NCBI RefSeq assembly: GCF_000420665.1
Contig: NZ_ATVJ01000001.1
Location: forward strand, 744,001-808,000
Direction of reading: 5' to 3'
DNA from: Ponticaulis koreensis DSM 19734
Lineage (GTDB): Bacteria; Pseudomonadota; Alphaproteobacteria; Caulobacterales; Hyphomonadaceae
Length of the DNA: 64,000 nt
Part shown: one piece after another, positions 16,997 to 25,460 of the stretch
Layout: the number at the start of each line of letters is the position of its first letter
Position numbering within the stretch: position 1 is the stretch's first letter
Position numbers and translations under genes: made by a program
Notes under the pieces: model-generated
What the model was told of the DNA's origin: nothing
The model's input: only the letters and a program-made list of their open reading frames with translations
Database searches by the model: none

Positions 16997-17815
16997 ATGT
17001 CTGATCCCTATAATTCCCGCGTCTGGAAAGATAACTGGCTGAACGGATCAGTCTTCCGTCATGGTCGCCTGCAAGGGTGTCTGGTGACGTCGAAAAATTC
17101 CGGAACGCACTGGATCAAATACATGCTGAGCGTTGCGCTGGCCGAAACGTATGGCGTGGAACCTCCGCCATACTTCTCAGAAGCTGCGACCCAGCCCTAT
17201 ATCGGTAATCCGAAGAACGTATCACCGTTCAAAGAGCTGCCGGCACTCGCTTTCGCCCACACGATTCCACACGCGCTGATGGATCAGAAATGGTCACACA
17301 GCCTGTTCAACCTGCCGCCATATGTTCTGCAGGTCCGTCACCCGATGCAAATTCTCGCTTCCCACTTCACCAAGTGGAATTACGAGCTGCAAACCGACTG
17401 GCTGACCTATCTGAAGGGCGATCCGTCAGGTGAAATGTATCGCTGCGATCTGTTCTGGCTTGCGCGCTTCTGGAACCGCTGGGGCGATCTGAAACAGCGC
17501 TTCCCGGAAAAGATTTTACGCGTGCGTTATGAAGAGGTTCAGGCCGATACGCGCGGCCGCCTGCAAGCGATCTCCGACCATTGGAAGATCAACCTCACAC
17601 CGGCGTCTATAGACATGGCAATTGAAGCAGGCACGAAAGAGGCGATGGCTAAAAAGGTCGACCCAAGCGCAGAAAAGAACGTGCTTCAGAAGCGCAAAGA
17701 CGATCTGAACGAGCTCTTCACCGGCGAAGCGCTCGCTATCTATCAGGATATTGTTGGCGAATATTTCCGCCATGACCTTGGATATGACCTTCTGGCCATT
17801 CCGCAGAAAAGCTAG
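16997..17815 (+). CDS. sulfotransferase-domain protein
   Basis: 272 residues. An N-terminal CLVTSKNSGTHWIKYML matches the 5'-phosphosulfate-binding loop of PAPS sulfotransferases, and VRHPMQILASHFTKW, near residue 115, matches the 3'-phosphate-binding motif. KILRVRYEEVQAD and a C-terminal YFRHDLGYD-type segment are also typical. It would transfer sulfate from PAPS to an unknown acceptor, perhaps a lipid or surface polysaccharide. No sulfate-activation or glycan genes are next to it. Its stop overlaps that of the convergent yciI-like gene by 4 bases. Confidence 0.8.
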   Translation: MSDPYNSRVWKDNWLNGSVFRHGRLQGCLVTSKNSGTHWIKYMLSVALAETYGVEPPPYFSEAATQPYIGNPKNVSPFKELPALAFAHTIPHALMDQKWSHSLFNLPPYVLQVRHPMQILASHFTKWNYELQTDWLTYLKGDPSGEMYRCDLFWLARFWNRWGDLKQRFPEKILRVRYEEVQADTRGRLQAISDHWKINLTPASIDMAIEAGTKEAMAKKVDPSAEKNVLQKRKDDLNELFTGEALAIYQDIVGEYFRHDLGYDLLAIPQKS

Positions 17816-18096
17816 TTCGAAATGACCAGCTTGAACGGGCGGATATCCACTGTCTGGAAGAGGCCGGCCTTCACATAAGGGTCTTCAGCCTGAAACGCTT
17901 TCAGCGCCTCTTCGCTTTCCGCCTCAATCAGAAACACCGAACCGATAAAGCTCTCACCGTCATCAGCCAGCAGCGGGCCCGCCATGCGGACGGTCTCGCC
18001 AGCGGCTTTGGCCCACTCAAGGTGAGCGGCGCGGTTTTCGAGTCGGAGATCCAGCGCGTCCGGCTTATCGAGCGCGATCACATGAAACAGTGCCAT
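17812..18096 (-). CDS. YciI-family protein
   Basis: 94 residues, a normal YciI length. It starts MALFHVIALDKPDALDLR, with the conserved HLEWAKAAGETVRMAGPLL segment that holds the family His and, further on, GSVFLIEAESEEALKAFQAEDPY. The family has a dimeric alpha/beta barrel fold and is thought to be a small enzyme or binding protein with no defined substrate. Its ATG overlaps the gloA stop (TAATG), so it is probably translated with gloA, a pairing seen in other alphaproteobacteria. Confidence 0.88.
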   Translation of the reverse strand: MALFHVIALDKPDALDLRLENRAAHLEWAKAAGETVRMAGPLLADDGESFIGSVFLIEAESEEALKAFQAEDPYVKAGLFQTVDIRPFKLVISN

Positions 18097-18566
18097 TACC
18101 AGCTCCCGATATTCTCTGCGCTTGCCCAGGGCTCTTTAGGCGCCTGCGGTTTGCCCTTCTGGAGAAGTTCAACGGAGATACCATCCGGAGAGCGGACAAA
18201 CGCCATATAACCATCGCGCGGTGGGCGGTTGATCGTTACGCCCATAGCGGACAGGCGCTCTACGACTTCGTAAACATCACCGACCTGATAGGCCAGATGC
18301 CCGAAATTTCGGCCGCCTGAATACTCTTCAGGGTCCCAGTTATGGGTCAGCTCGACCATTGGAATACCCTCTTTGAGCGGCGTACCAGAGGCATCGAATT
18401 TCGCGCGGTCCAGGTCTTCAGGTGCAGCCAGAAACACCAGCGTGAAGCGACCTGCCTCATTATCGACCCGGCGGACTTCCTTCAGTCCGAGCCCCTCACA
18501 GAAGAATTTCAGCGTTTCATCCAGATTGGTCACGCGAACCATGGTGTGAAGATACTCAATGCTCAT
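18096..18566 (-). CDS. gloA: GloA, lactoylglutathione lyase (glyoxalase I)
   Basis: 156 residues from ATG 18566. The two VOC half-domains carry all four metal ligands: His in YLHTMVRV, Glu in VELTHNW, His in FGHLAYQV and Glu in ISVELLQ. FCEGLGLKEVRR and FLAAPEDL also fit. The enzyme converts the hemithioacetal of methylglyoxal and glutathione to lactoylglutathione. Its ATG overlaps the stop of the upstream membrane protein gene by 4 bases and its own stop overlaps the yciI-like start, so three genes form one tight operon. Confidence 0.93.
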   Translation of the reverse strand: MSIEYLHTMVRVTNLDETLKFFCEGLGLKEVRRVDNEAGRFTLVFLAAPEDLDRAKFDASGTPLKEGIPMVELTHNWDPEEYSGGRNFGHLAYQVGDVYEVVERLSAMGVTINRPPRDGYMAFVRSPDGISVELLQKGKPQAPKEPWASAENIGSW

Positions 18567-19057
18567 TGTTCGGAAACTCCCCAGGAATTCAATGTTGCGG
18601 GATCGGGCGCTTTTTCCTGCGCCCATTCCACGTCAAAATTTGCCGGACGGCCTTTATGATAACGGTGCGCATAAATACCTGCGACCAGCACAAGCGACGC
18701 CATCGTCGTTACCGCCAGATAGAAGGAATGGATCAGCGTTCCTTCGGCGAACACATCGTTCGCGCCGTTAAAGTAATAAAGCTTCACCCAGATTGAACTG
18801 AACAGCCAGACGGCCAGCGGCATGACAATGGTCGCCGTCAGACAGGCGAGCCAGCGATAAATCGAGACACGCAAAACGCTGGTGCGGATATGCGCTTTTT
18901 CGAAAGGCTCATAAGGTTCGTCCGCAGGAAACTCGCCGCGCTGACGGGCGGCGTCATACACAATGCGCGCCTCTTTCTTGATGCCGGTAAAGCTCCACGC
19001 GATGAACGCAGCCCAGACGGCATAAAAGCCGATGATGCCAAGGATAATCCAGGTCAA
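18563..19057 (-). CDS. hypothetical membrane protein upstream of gloA
   Basis: 164 residues from a TTG with a GGAG site about 9 bases upstream; no nearby ATG would keep the first membrane helix. Three hydrophobic helices are visible: residues 2-22, 68-90 and 105-127. The loop between helices 1 and 2 is acidic-basic (TGIKKEARIVYDAARQRGEF). I do not recognise a family. The stop overlaps the gloA start (ATGA), so it belongs to the gloA-yciI operon, but the sequence gives no sign of a role in methylglyoxal detoxification. Confidence 0.6.
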   Translation of the reverse strand: MTWIILGIIGFYAVWAAFIAWSFTGIKKEARIVYDAARQRGEFPADEPYEPFEKAHIRTSVLRVSIYRWLACLTATIVMPLAVWLFSSIWVKLYYFNGANDVFAEGTLIHSFYLAVTTMASLVLVAGIYAHRYHKGRPANFDVEWAQEKAPDPATLNSWGVSEQ

Positions 19058-19083
19058 TAAACGCTACTCCTGATCGGGCTCGG

Positions 19084-19989
19084 TCAGGAAAGCGCTTCTG
19101 CCTCCCGATAACCGGCTTCCATCGCCAACATGGCGCGTTTTCGTCTTACGCCCCAATGATAATTATGTAACCGACCATCAGAAGCCAAGGCCCGGTGACA
19201 GGGAATAAACCAGGAAATCGGATTTGCGCCCACGGCCGTGCCGGTTGCGCGGGCTGCGCCTCCCCTGCCTGCAGTGCGTGCAACCTCGCCATAAGTACGT
19301 GTCTCACCTACCGGAATTTCAAGCAAAGCCCGCCAGATTTGCCTTCGGAATGGCGTACCATATAACGCCAGCGGCACACGCGCGCCCGGTGCAAAAATGC
19401 GATCTGAGAATTCAGTCGCCTTCATATCGTCCCGGCGAATGTCTGCCTTCGGATAGCGGGACGCCAGATCAGCAAACGCGGCCTCTTCCGGCCTGCCGAC
19501 ATGCTCACCTGCCCGGCCGGCTGTTTCTGGTTGGTCATCTATGAAGCCAAGGCCGCTCAATCCGCGATCTGAGAACAGTAAAACGCCAGTCCCGAACGGT
19601 GTCGGCCCCTTGCCGATTGTCAGCGTTACATCGCGGCCTCCAGAGCCCGCCTCACCCGGGGTCAGAGCCTCATGCGCGATGAATAGATCATGCAGGCGTG
19701 ATGGGCCGGACGCTTCAACCTCATAACTTGCTTCCAGAACGCTCGCGCCCTGCCTGAGCAGATCTCCCGCTTCCGCATGTGCGAGGGACGCCATGTACTG
19801 TTTCGGAGAAATGCCGGCCCAGCGCGTAAACTCTTTCTGGAAATGCGCCGGAGACAAACCAAACTGCGTGGCAATTTCATCAAGGCCCGGTCGCGCCTTC
19901 CAGTTTTCACCCAGATAAACGAGCGCATCAGCCATGCGGTTATAGGCTTTGCAGCGGTCATCCAGGGAAAGAACGGTATCTATCGTCAT
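19084..19989 (-). CDS. AraC-HTH / O6-methylguanine-DNA methyltransferase fusion (Ada-like)
   Basis: About 301 residues from ATG 19989; a GTG at 20025 is an alternative. The first part is an AraC-type HTH (DEIATQFGLSPAHFQKEFTR, AGISPKQYMASL). The second part is an Ogt domain ending with the methyl-acceptor IPCHRALASDG (PCHR). The enzyme transfers the methyl group from O6-methylguanine to its own Cys. The N-terminal zinc/phosphotriester domain of full Ada is absent, as in many alphaproteobacterial Ada homologues. The DUF2244 gene lies upstream on the same strand and nth beyond that, so the area has a DNA-repair flavour. Confidence 0.88.
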   Translation of the reverse strand: MTIDTVLSLDDRCKAYNRMADALVYLGENWKARPGLDEIATQFGLSPAHFQKEFTRWAGISPKQYMASLAHAEAGDLLRQGASVLEASYEVEASGPSRLHDLFIAHEALTPGEAGSGGRDVTLTIGKGPTPFGTGVLLFSDRGLSGLGFIDDQPETAGRAGEHVGRPEEAAFADLASRYPKADIRRDDMKATEFSDRIFAPGARVPLALYGTPFRRQIWRALLEIPVGETRTYGEVARTAGRGGAARATGTAVGANPISWFIPCHRALASDGRLHNYHWGVRRKRAMLAMEAGYREAEALS

Positions 19990-20045
19990 GAGATCAATGT
20001 GACGCCGCAAAGTGTTCTGCGCCACCTGAATCTTGTGGTCGGGCT

Positions 20046-20549
20046 TTACTCCACCTCACCGGCATAACGATGTGTCCGCGCGCGCTGAATCGCATCCCGC
20101 ATCGCCTCGACCAGAGATTTTCGCTCATCAACCGTCAAAAACCGGCCGATGACATAGGCCTGCCGCTGATAGGACAAGGTTACCCAGCTATTTACCGTCA
20201 CCGGCTCTTTCAGCTCAACACGGGCAAACGCTGTGGGCAGCTCGATATGGGTTTCAACGCCTTTCGGATTGCGATGATCGACCCGAAGCGTCTCCGGCGA
20301 AATTCGCACGCGCGTCCACTGGGTCTGGTCTTTAAAGCAGACTTTAAAGGCCAGCCAGACAGCAAGGATATCGAGACCCAGAAAACCAATAATCGGAAAC
20401 GCGCCACGCGATAAAAAGCCAATCATCGAGAACACGTTAATGGCAATGATCACGCCCATAATCACCCAGAAGCCCGAGCGTGACAAAGACGCGTTCGGCT
20501 TCATCAGCGCATCGAAATAGAGCTCTTTATTCAAATCAGCGTCAGTCAT
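20046..20549 (-). CDS. DUF2244 membrane protein
   Basis: 167 residues from ATG 20549 (MTDADLNKELYFDALMKPN). Two hydrophobic helices (about residues 26-45 and 51-70) are followed by a soluble beta-rich half with TRVRISPETLRVDHRNPKG and VELKEPVTVNSWVTLS, the DUF2244 pattern. The gene is divergent from nth with a 126-base gap; this DUF2244-nth neighbourhood is common in alphaproteobacteria, but no joint function is known. The frame extends further upstream, but those 36 residues lie in the likely promoter region and were left out. Confidence 0.85.
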   Translation of the reverse strand: MTDADLNKELYFDALMKPNASLSRSGFWVIMGVIIAINVFSMIGFLSRGAFPIIGFLGLDILAVWLAFKVCFKDQTQWTRVRISPETLRVDHRNPKGVETHIELPTAFARVELKEPVTVNSWVTLSYQRQAYVIGRFLTVDERKSLVEAMRDAIQRARTHRYAGEVE

Positions 20550-20675
20550 GGGCCTGTGAGGTTCTGCGACTTGTCTCTCTTTCACAGGCAAACTAATCAG
20601 TTCCTGTGAAATGAAAATGGCGCGGGTGATATTTCCTGCATTCCAAGGGGCTGACATAAACCGTCAGATCGTCAG

Positions 20676-21359
20676 ATGGCCGAGAAAAAGAAAAGAAAAT
20701 CAGCGCCAAGGCGTTTTCCGAAGGCGAAGGCCGAAGAGCTCTTTCGTATTCTGGCAGAAGACCGCCCAGACCCGCGTACAGAGCTGAACTTTGTGAATCC
20801 CTATACGCTGGTTGTCGCTGTCGCCCTGTCTGCGCAAGCCACCGATGTCGGCGTGAACAAAGCTACGAAGAAGCTTTTTGAAATCGCCGATACACCGGAA
20901 AAAATGCTGGCGCTCGGCGAAGAAGGTGTTGCTGATCATATCAAAACGATCGGCCTCTGGCGAAATAAAGCCAAGAACGTCATCGCCTTGTCAGACATGC
21001 TCATCAAGGATTTCAGCGGCGAAGTCCCTCGGACGCGCGAAGAGCTGGTGAAGCTGCCCGGAGTAGGACGTAAAACAGCGAATGTCGTTCTGAACGAGGC
21101 TTTCGGCCAGCCAACGATCGCTGTTGATACGCACATTTTCCGCGTGTCCAACCGCACCGGCCTCGCGCCCGGTAAAAACCCTGATCAGGTTGAAGAACAG
21201 CTGGAGAAAGTGGTGCCGGCTGAATACAAGCTCGGCGCGCACCACTGGCTCATTCTACATGGGCGCTATTGCTGCCTCGCTCGCACGCCGAAGTGCTGGC
21301 TTTGCCCGATCATTGATCTTTGCAAATACAAGCCGAAAACACCCGGCCCGCGCGATTAG
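20676..21359 (+). CDS. nth: Nth, endonuclease III
   Basis: 227 residues with a basic N-terminal tail. The helix-hairpin-helix LPGVGRKTANVVLNEAFG and VDTHIFRV carry the catalytic Lys and Asp. The [4Fe-4S] ligands are Cys-x6-Cys-x2-Cys-x5-Cys in CLARTPKCWLCPIIDLC. It removes oxidised pyrimidines and cuts at the abasic site in base-excision repair. The stop overlaps the bacteriophytochrome stop by 4 bases (convergent genes). Nothing is missing from the catalytic core. Confidence 0.96.
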   Translation: MAEKKKRKSAPRRFPKAKAEELFRILAEDRPDPRTELNFVNPYTLVVAVALSAQATDVGVNKATKKLFEIADTPEKMLALGEEGVADHIKTIGLWRNKAKNVIALSDMLIKDFSGEVPRTREELVKLPGVGRKTANVVLNEAFGQPTIAVDTHIFRVSNRTGLAPGKNPDQVEEQLEKVVPAEYKLGAHHWLILHGRYCCLARTPKCWLCPIIDLCKYKPKTPGPRD

Positions 21360-23935
21360 CTCTCAGACATTTCAGCAATCGCCTTCTGAACCGCTTTCTG
21401 ATCGTAAGGCTTCTGGATGAAGGTCACACGCTCAAACTGATCGGCCAGAGCTTGCGATTCTCCATATCCGGTGGCGAACACAAACGGGATTCCAGACGCC
21501 TTCACCTTGTGTGCAATTGGCTCGCTCGTTTCAGAACCGAGATTCACATCCAGAATCGCAAACGAGAAATCGTACTTCTCAATAAGCTGAAGAGCTTCTG
21601 ATACAGATGACGCAATCTCTACACTGTCCGCACCAAGCGCCATCAGCATATCTTCGGCATCCAGCGCAATAATCATATTGTCTTCAACGACAAGAGCCGG
21701 TCCGCTAAGGCTTGCGCTAGCCGGTTTCGCGTCTTCTTTTGCTTCAATAGCAGCTTCAGTAGCAGTGACCTCGCGCTCGGCAAATTCCACAACCTCGGCC
21801 GGAATACGCATATTCGCTTCAAGGCCGTTCACTTCAAACCGGACGTTGGCTTCGCCTTTCAGCTCGAACGGAATGGAGCGCTCAATCACTGTGCTACCAA
21901 AGCCCGACCGGGTAGGCGCCTGAACAGCCGGACCGCCCGTTTCCTTCCAATTGAAGATGAGATCGCCATTGTCCGCTTTTTGGCCAGATAGCATCAGTAC
22001 GCCCGTGTCATTCGACAGACAGCCATACTTTACCGAGTTCGTGGTCAATTCGTGGATAACGAGAGCCAGAGTTGAGAACGCAAAAGGTGTCAGCAGAACT
22101 TCTGGGCAATCGCATTGCACGCGGCCACTTTCGAGGCCGATATATGCCTCAAGCTCTGTATTCACCAGCTCGCGAAGCGGGGTTGAATCCCAGTTCTTAT
22201 TTGTTAGCTGATCATGAGCCCGCGCAAGCGCATGAATCCGGCCGCCAATGATTTCCGTGAACTCCGAAATCGAGCCCGCCGACTGTTTGGATTGAGATAC
22301 AAGGCTTCGAATCAGGTTCAGAATATTGCGAACACGGTGATTGAGCTCTGCAATGAGAAGCTCCTGGCGCTCCTGAGATCGAACACGCTCTCGGCTGGCC
22401 GCGTCTGAAATGCGAAGCACAACCTCCAGAAGCGTTACACGCAGAGCCTCTGCACCCGCGATCTCGCCCGCTGTCCAATCGGCTGATTTGCCAGAAACAA
22501 TCTCTTTCCACGCCGCAAAGCTACCACGTGGCGTCAGGCGCACGCCGTTCGGACCCACATCCACCGGTTTTTCAGGATTGCCGGCCCATCGAACTTCCTG
22601 AACCAGCTCGCGGCGGAAGAACACGATATAATCGCGCGGCGTTCGAGACACAGGCAGCACGAGCATACCCGCAGCTTTGTCCTGAAACTGTATTGCGTCG
22701 GGATAGTCATCAGCGATGCAGTTCGTCGCGATAATCTGGCTGCTCGGATGGACATTCAGATGCCGCGCCAGGCCAGTGAACTGGTCTTTCGAAGGCGTGT
22801 GGCCAATATTGAGAAACTCGCCATCAACCCACAGGGCCGCACCATCACTTTTAATCAGGGCGCGCATAGCATCCGAGATAACCTCGAAATTCTGAGCAAG
22901 CGACTGGCCTTCGGCCAGCTGGCTCATCAGCTGATCGTGGAGAATGCGTGCACGGACCGCCTCTTCGCGTTCAATATCGTTTTCGATCCGCTCGAGCACG
23001 AAGGAGAACATCTGCGCGAACAATTCCGCCGCCGACCGGATTCCATAATTCAGAATACGCGGCTCATAATGGTGGCATGCGAACATGCCCCAGAGCTTTC
23101 CACGGATGACGATACTGATCGACATGGACGCCTTCACGCCCATATTCCGCAGATATTCGAGGTGGATCGGCGACACGGCGCGCGACGCAGACAAAGACAG
23201 GTCCAGAGGTCCGGCATTGTTTGACTGCTGAAGGATCGGAGAGACTTTGTCGTCTACGTCCGAAATAATGCGCAGAAGGTTCCTCTTATAGAGGACGCGC
23301 GCCTGTTTCGGGATATCACTCGCCGGATAACGTAGCCCCAGAAACGGATCGAGACCGGCACGTGCGGTCTCGGCAATCACTTCGCCTGAATCATCCGGCC
23401 GGAATTTATACACCATGACACGATCAAAACCGGTGAGCGACCTGACGAACCGAGATGCCTGCTGACATACCGCGTCGACAGAGTTTTCATTTTTCAAACG
23501 GCCAATTATCGGACGAACGACACTACCCTGATCGGTATTCCGGTTCAGGTCAGACTTCTGGCATTCCATAACGATTTCAGCGCCAGACCGGTGGATGGCG
23601 ACATCAAATTTTTCGTCACTATCGGGCAATAGTGCGATATCAAATGCACGTTCGACAGCATCTTCATCCCACATGAGTTGCATGCGCGATCTCAGATCGT
23701 GAATAGCTTGTTCACTGAAGAATTCTGTCAGTGAGCGACCGAAGATGCTGGCCGGCTCAAGACCCAGAAAGTCTTTGGTGTTCTGGGACGCTCGGGTGAT
23801 CAGCCAGTCAGATGTGACGGCGATCAGACAGGCAAAGCTCTGAACATGGCCAAGCAAATGAATCGGCTCGCGATCACAGTTCGTCAGGTCCAGGCTACCG
23901 TCATTATAGCCAGGAATCTGGGTATCTTTAGTCAT
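21356..23935 (-). CDS. bacteriophytochrome histidine kinase with C-terminal receiver domain
   Basis: 859 residues. The PAS_2 domain (about 10-115) carries the biliverdin-binding Cys20 in TNCDREPIHLLG. The GAF domain (about 140-310) has YPASDIPKQARVLY and the pocket His in HLEYLRNMGVKASMS. A PHY domain (about 325-500), an HWE/HisKA_2 kinase (phospho-acceptor His in ELNHRVRNILNLI; HELTTNSVKYG; FNWKETGGP) and a receiver domain (about 745-855, Asp in FAILDVNLG) follow. It should bind biliverdin and act as a red/far-red light-sensing hybrid kinase. The ATG overlaps the heme oxygenase stop by 8 bases, so chromophore and apoprotein are made together. Its output partner is not in the window. Confidence 0.95.
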   Translation of the reverse strand: MTKDTQIPGYNDGSLDLTNCDREPIHLLGHVQSFACLIAVTSDWLITRASQNTKDFLGLEPASIFGRSLTEFFSEQAIHDLRSRMQLMWDEDAVERAFDIALLPDSDEKFDVAIHRSGAEIVMECQKSDLNRNTDQGSVVRPIIGRLKNENSVDAVCQQASRFVRSLTGFDRVMVYKFRPDDSGEVIAETARAGLDPFLGLRYPASDIPKQARVLYKRNLLRIISDVDDKVSPILQQSNNAGPLDLSLSASRAVSPIHLEYLRNMGVKASMSISIVIRGKLWGMFACHHYEPRILNYGIRSAAELFAQMFSFVLERIENDIEREEAVRARILHDQLMSQLAEGQSLAQNFEVISDAMRALIKSDGAALWVDGEFLNIGHTPSKDQFTGLARHLNVHPSSQIIATNCIADDYPDAIQFQDKAAGMLVLPVSRTPRDYIVFFRRELVQEVRWAGNPEKPVDVGPNGVRLTPRGSFAAWKEIVSGKSADWTAGEIAGAEALRVTLLEVVLRISDAASRERVRSQERQELLIAELNHRVRNILNLIRSLVSQSKQSAGSISEFTEIIGGRIHALARAHDQLTNKNWDSTPLRELVNTELEAYIGLESGRVQCDCPEVLLTPFAFSTLALVIHELTTNSVKYGCLSNDTGVLMLSGQKADNGDLIFNWKETGGPAVQAPTRSGFGSTVIERSIPFELKGEANVRFEVNGLEANMRIPAEVVEFAEREVTATEAAIEAKEDAKPASASLSGPALVVEDNMIIALDAEDMLMALGADSVEIASSVSEALQLIEKYDFSFAILDVNLGSETSEPIAHKVKASGIPFVFATGYGESQALADQFERVTFIQKPYDQKAVQKAIAEMSES

Positions 23936-24509
23936 TCTTTCCCGTAGTCCCCGCTATCAGTTCGGCCGACAACCCGAAAAGCAAAAACGTTTCTGCGGCA
24001 GATTTTATAGACGCAAGATTTTCCTGCCTCAAATAGCCCGCGGTTAAACTTGGTAAAATATTTTTCCAAATGTTTTTCAGGTGCGAAGACTCAAGATAGC
24101 GGTAGCATCCGTCTTCAGGCAGATCGCGAGAAGTACGCATTTTTTTCCGGATGAACTGAGATCCGAAGTGAGATCCTGACACCACATATGTCACCCCGAG
24201 AGGGTCTGTCGGGATATGAGTTTCCAGAGACACCAAAAGCGGCTGTGCGTTTAACGCTTCAAGGTCTTGTAGAATTTCACTTTCCAGATGCCGAAAATCG
24301 AGCCCGTAAACGTTCGGCTCGGCGTGGACAGATTTCATTGTCGAGAGTGAAAGCAGATGGGATCGGAGGAATCCGGTGTAACCTGCTCGTGTTGTCAGAT
24401 CGAAAAGCTCAAATGCAGCTTCAGTATTGGCATGATGGCCATCTAGTTCAGATCGCAGCGCGTCGCGCAGCGATATAGTCTTACTTGTCGTCAAATATTC
24501 TGTCCGCAC
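23928..24509 (-). CDS. bphO: biliverdin-forming heme oxygenase (BphO-like)
   Basis: About 193 residues from GTG 24509, 4 bases after the stop of the ATP-grasp gene; the frame is open further upstream but there it runs inside that gene. The start SLRDALRSELDGHHANTEAAFE contains the proximal heme-ligand His typical of heme oxygenases of bacteriophytochrome operons, and SGSHFGSQFIRKKM matches the distal-helix region (GxxxG-type). It opens heme to biliverdin IXalpha, CO and iron. Its stop overlaps the phytochrome ATG, which strongly supports the role of chromophore supply. Confidence 0.88.
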   Translation of the reverse strand: MRTEYLTTSKTISLRDALRSELDGHHANTEAAFELFDLTTRAGYTGFLRSHLLSLSTMKSVHAEPNVYGLDFRHLESEILQDLEALNAQPLLVSLETHIPTDPLGVTYVVSGSHFGSQFIRKKMRTSRDLPEDGCYRYLESSHLKNIWKNILPSLTAGYLRQENLASIKSAAETFLLFGLSAELIAGTTGKND

Positions 24510-24513
24510 ACAA

Positions 24514-25401
24514 TCAACGCACCCTTTTGCACAGAGCACGGCATAATATAACGCCCAACTCGTCTGATTGTTCCGGATAAAGATACGGTTCAATCAATTC
24601 GAGCTCCATGAGCAGAAGATGCCCGTCGTTTCCACGGATCATATCCACCCGGGCATAAAGTGGCATCTCATCGAGCACTGCCAGAACCGAGTTCGCGGCA
24701 GCAAGATCGTCAGCAGATGGCACAATGGGTTCTTCGTATCCACCATAGGCTGACTGGATGCGATAGTCGCCGGTTTTAGCCCGTTTGATCAAAGCATGAG
24801 AAAGTTCACCGTCAATCATGATGAAACTAAATTCGCCTTCCTGCTGAATGGACGACATGAAAGGCTGTATCATGGCGGGATACGCATAATCTGAGAGCGG
24901 ATCATCGCGGTTAATCAGAATTTGTCCGCCTGCCCCCGCGCCGACCTGTCGTTTAACCACAATTCGTTGAGAGTTAAGGGTGTCAAAAGCAGCCTCCAAC
25001 TCATGCGCGGTCGGGCAATCAGCCCATATGGTCGGAATGCAGGCGATTCCCTTGTCCTCGAGCTCTCGCAGATAGGTTTTCCGGCTATTCCAGCGCACCA
25101 GAAATGATGGATTGAAAACCGGCACGCCAAGCGCCTCAATCTCCTCGAGCCGCGCCAGAAAAGCCTCACGCTTATCGGTATAATCCCATGTCGCACCGAT
25201 GAGCGCAGCATCAAACTGCGCCCAGTCCACATCGGCCCTGTCCCACTGCACAACGACCAGCTCATGGCCTGCCGCCACCAGTGGCTCCGACAGGCAGGCA
25301 AACTGCAAATCATGTTCGTAAGCATCACTGCGACGGTTCGGGTTTTCCGGGAGTACCGAATACGCAGAAAGATATGCGATTTTCATGGTTTCTTGAGTCA
25401 T
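24514..25401 (-). CDS. ATP-grasp family protein (glutathione-synthetase-like)
   Basis: 295 residues; ATG 25401 or 25386 are both possible starts. The N-terminal pre-grasp fold begins MKIAYLSAYS; NSRKTYLRELEDKGI and IVVKRQVGAGAGGQILINRDD form the ATP-binding region, and LLLMELELIEPYLYPEQS carries the metal-binding acidic residues. ATP-grasp enzymes join a carboxylate to an amine or thiol through acyl-phosphate. The substrate is unknown. It lies directly upstream of the heme oxygenase with a 4-base gap, so it is probably cotranscribed with the phytochrome genes. It is divergent from the PfkB kinase gene. Confidence 0.82.
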   Translation of the reverse strand: MTQETMKIAYLSAYSVLPENPNRRSDAYEHDLQFACLSEPLVAAGHELVVVQWDRADVDWAQFDAALIGATWDYTDKREAFLARLEEIEALGVPVFNPSFLVRWNSRKTYLRELEDKGIACIPTIWADCPTAHELEAAFDTLNSQRIVVKRQVGAGAGGQILINRDDPLSDYAYPAMIQPFMSSIQQEGEFSFIMIDGELSHALIKRAKTGDYRIQSAYGGYEEPIVPSADDLAAANSVLAVLDEMPLYARVDMIRGNDGHLLLMELELIEPYLYPEQSDELGVILCRALCKRVR

Positions 25402-25460
25402 TCCAGCCTAAGCTGCCCGTTAACGTTAATATTTTACGATTTTTAGGGCAGGCTCTCAGT

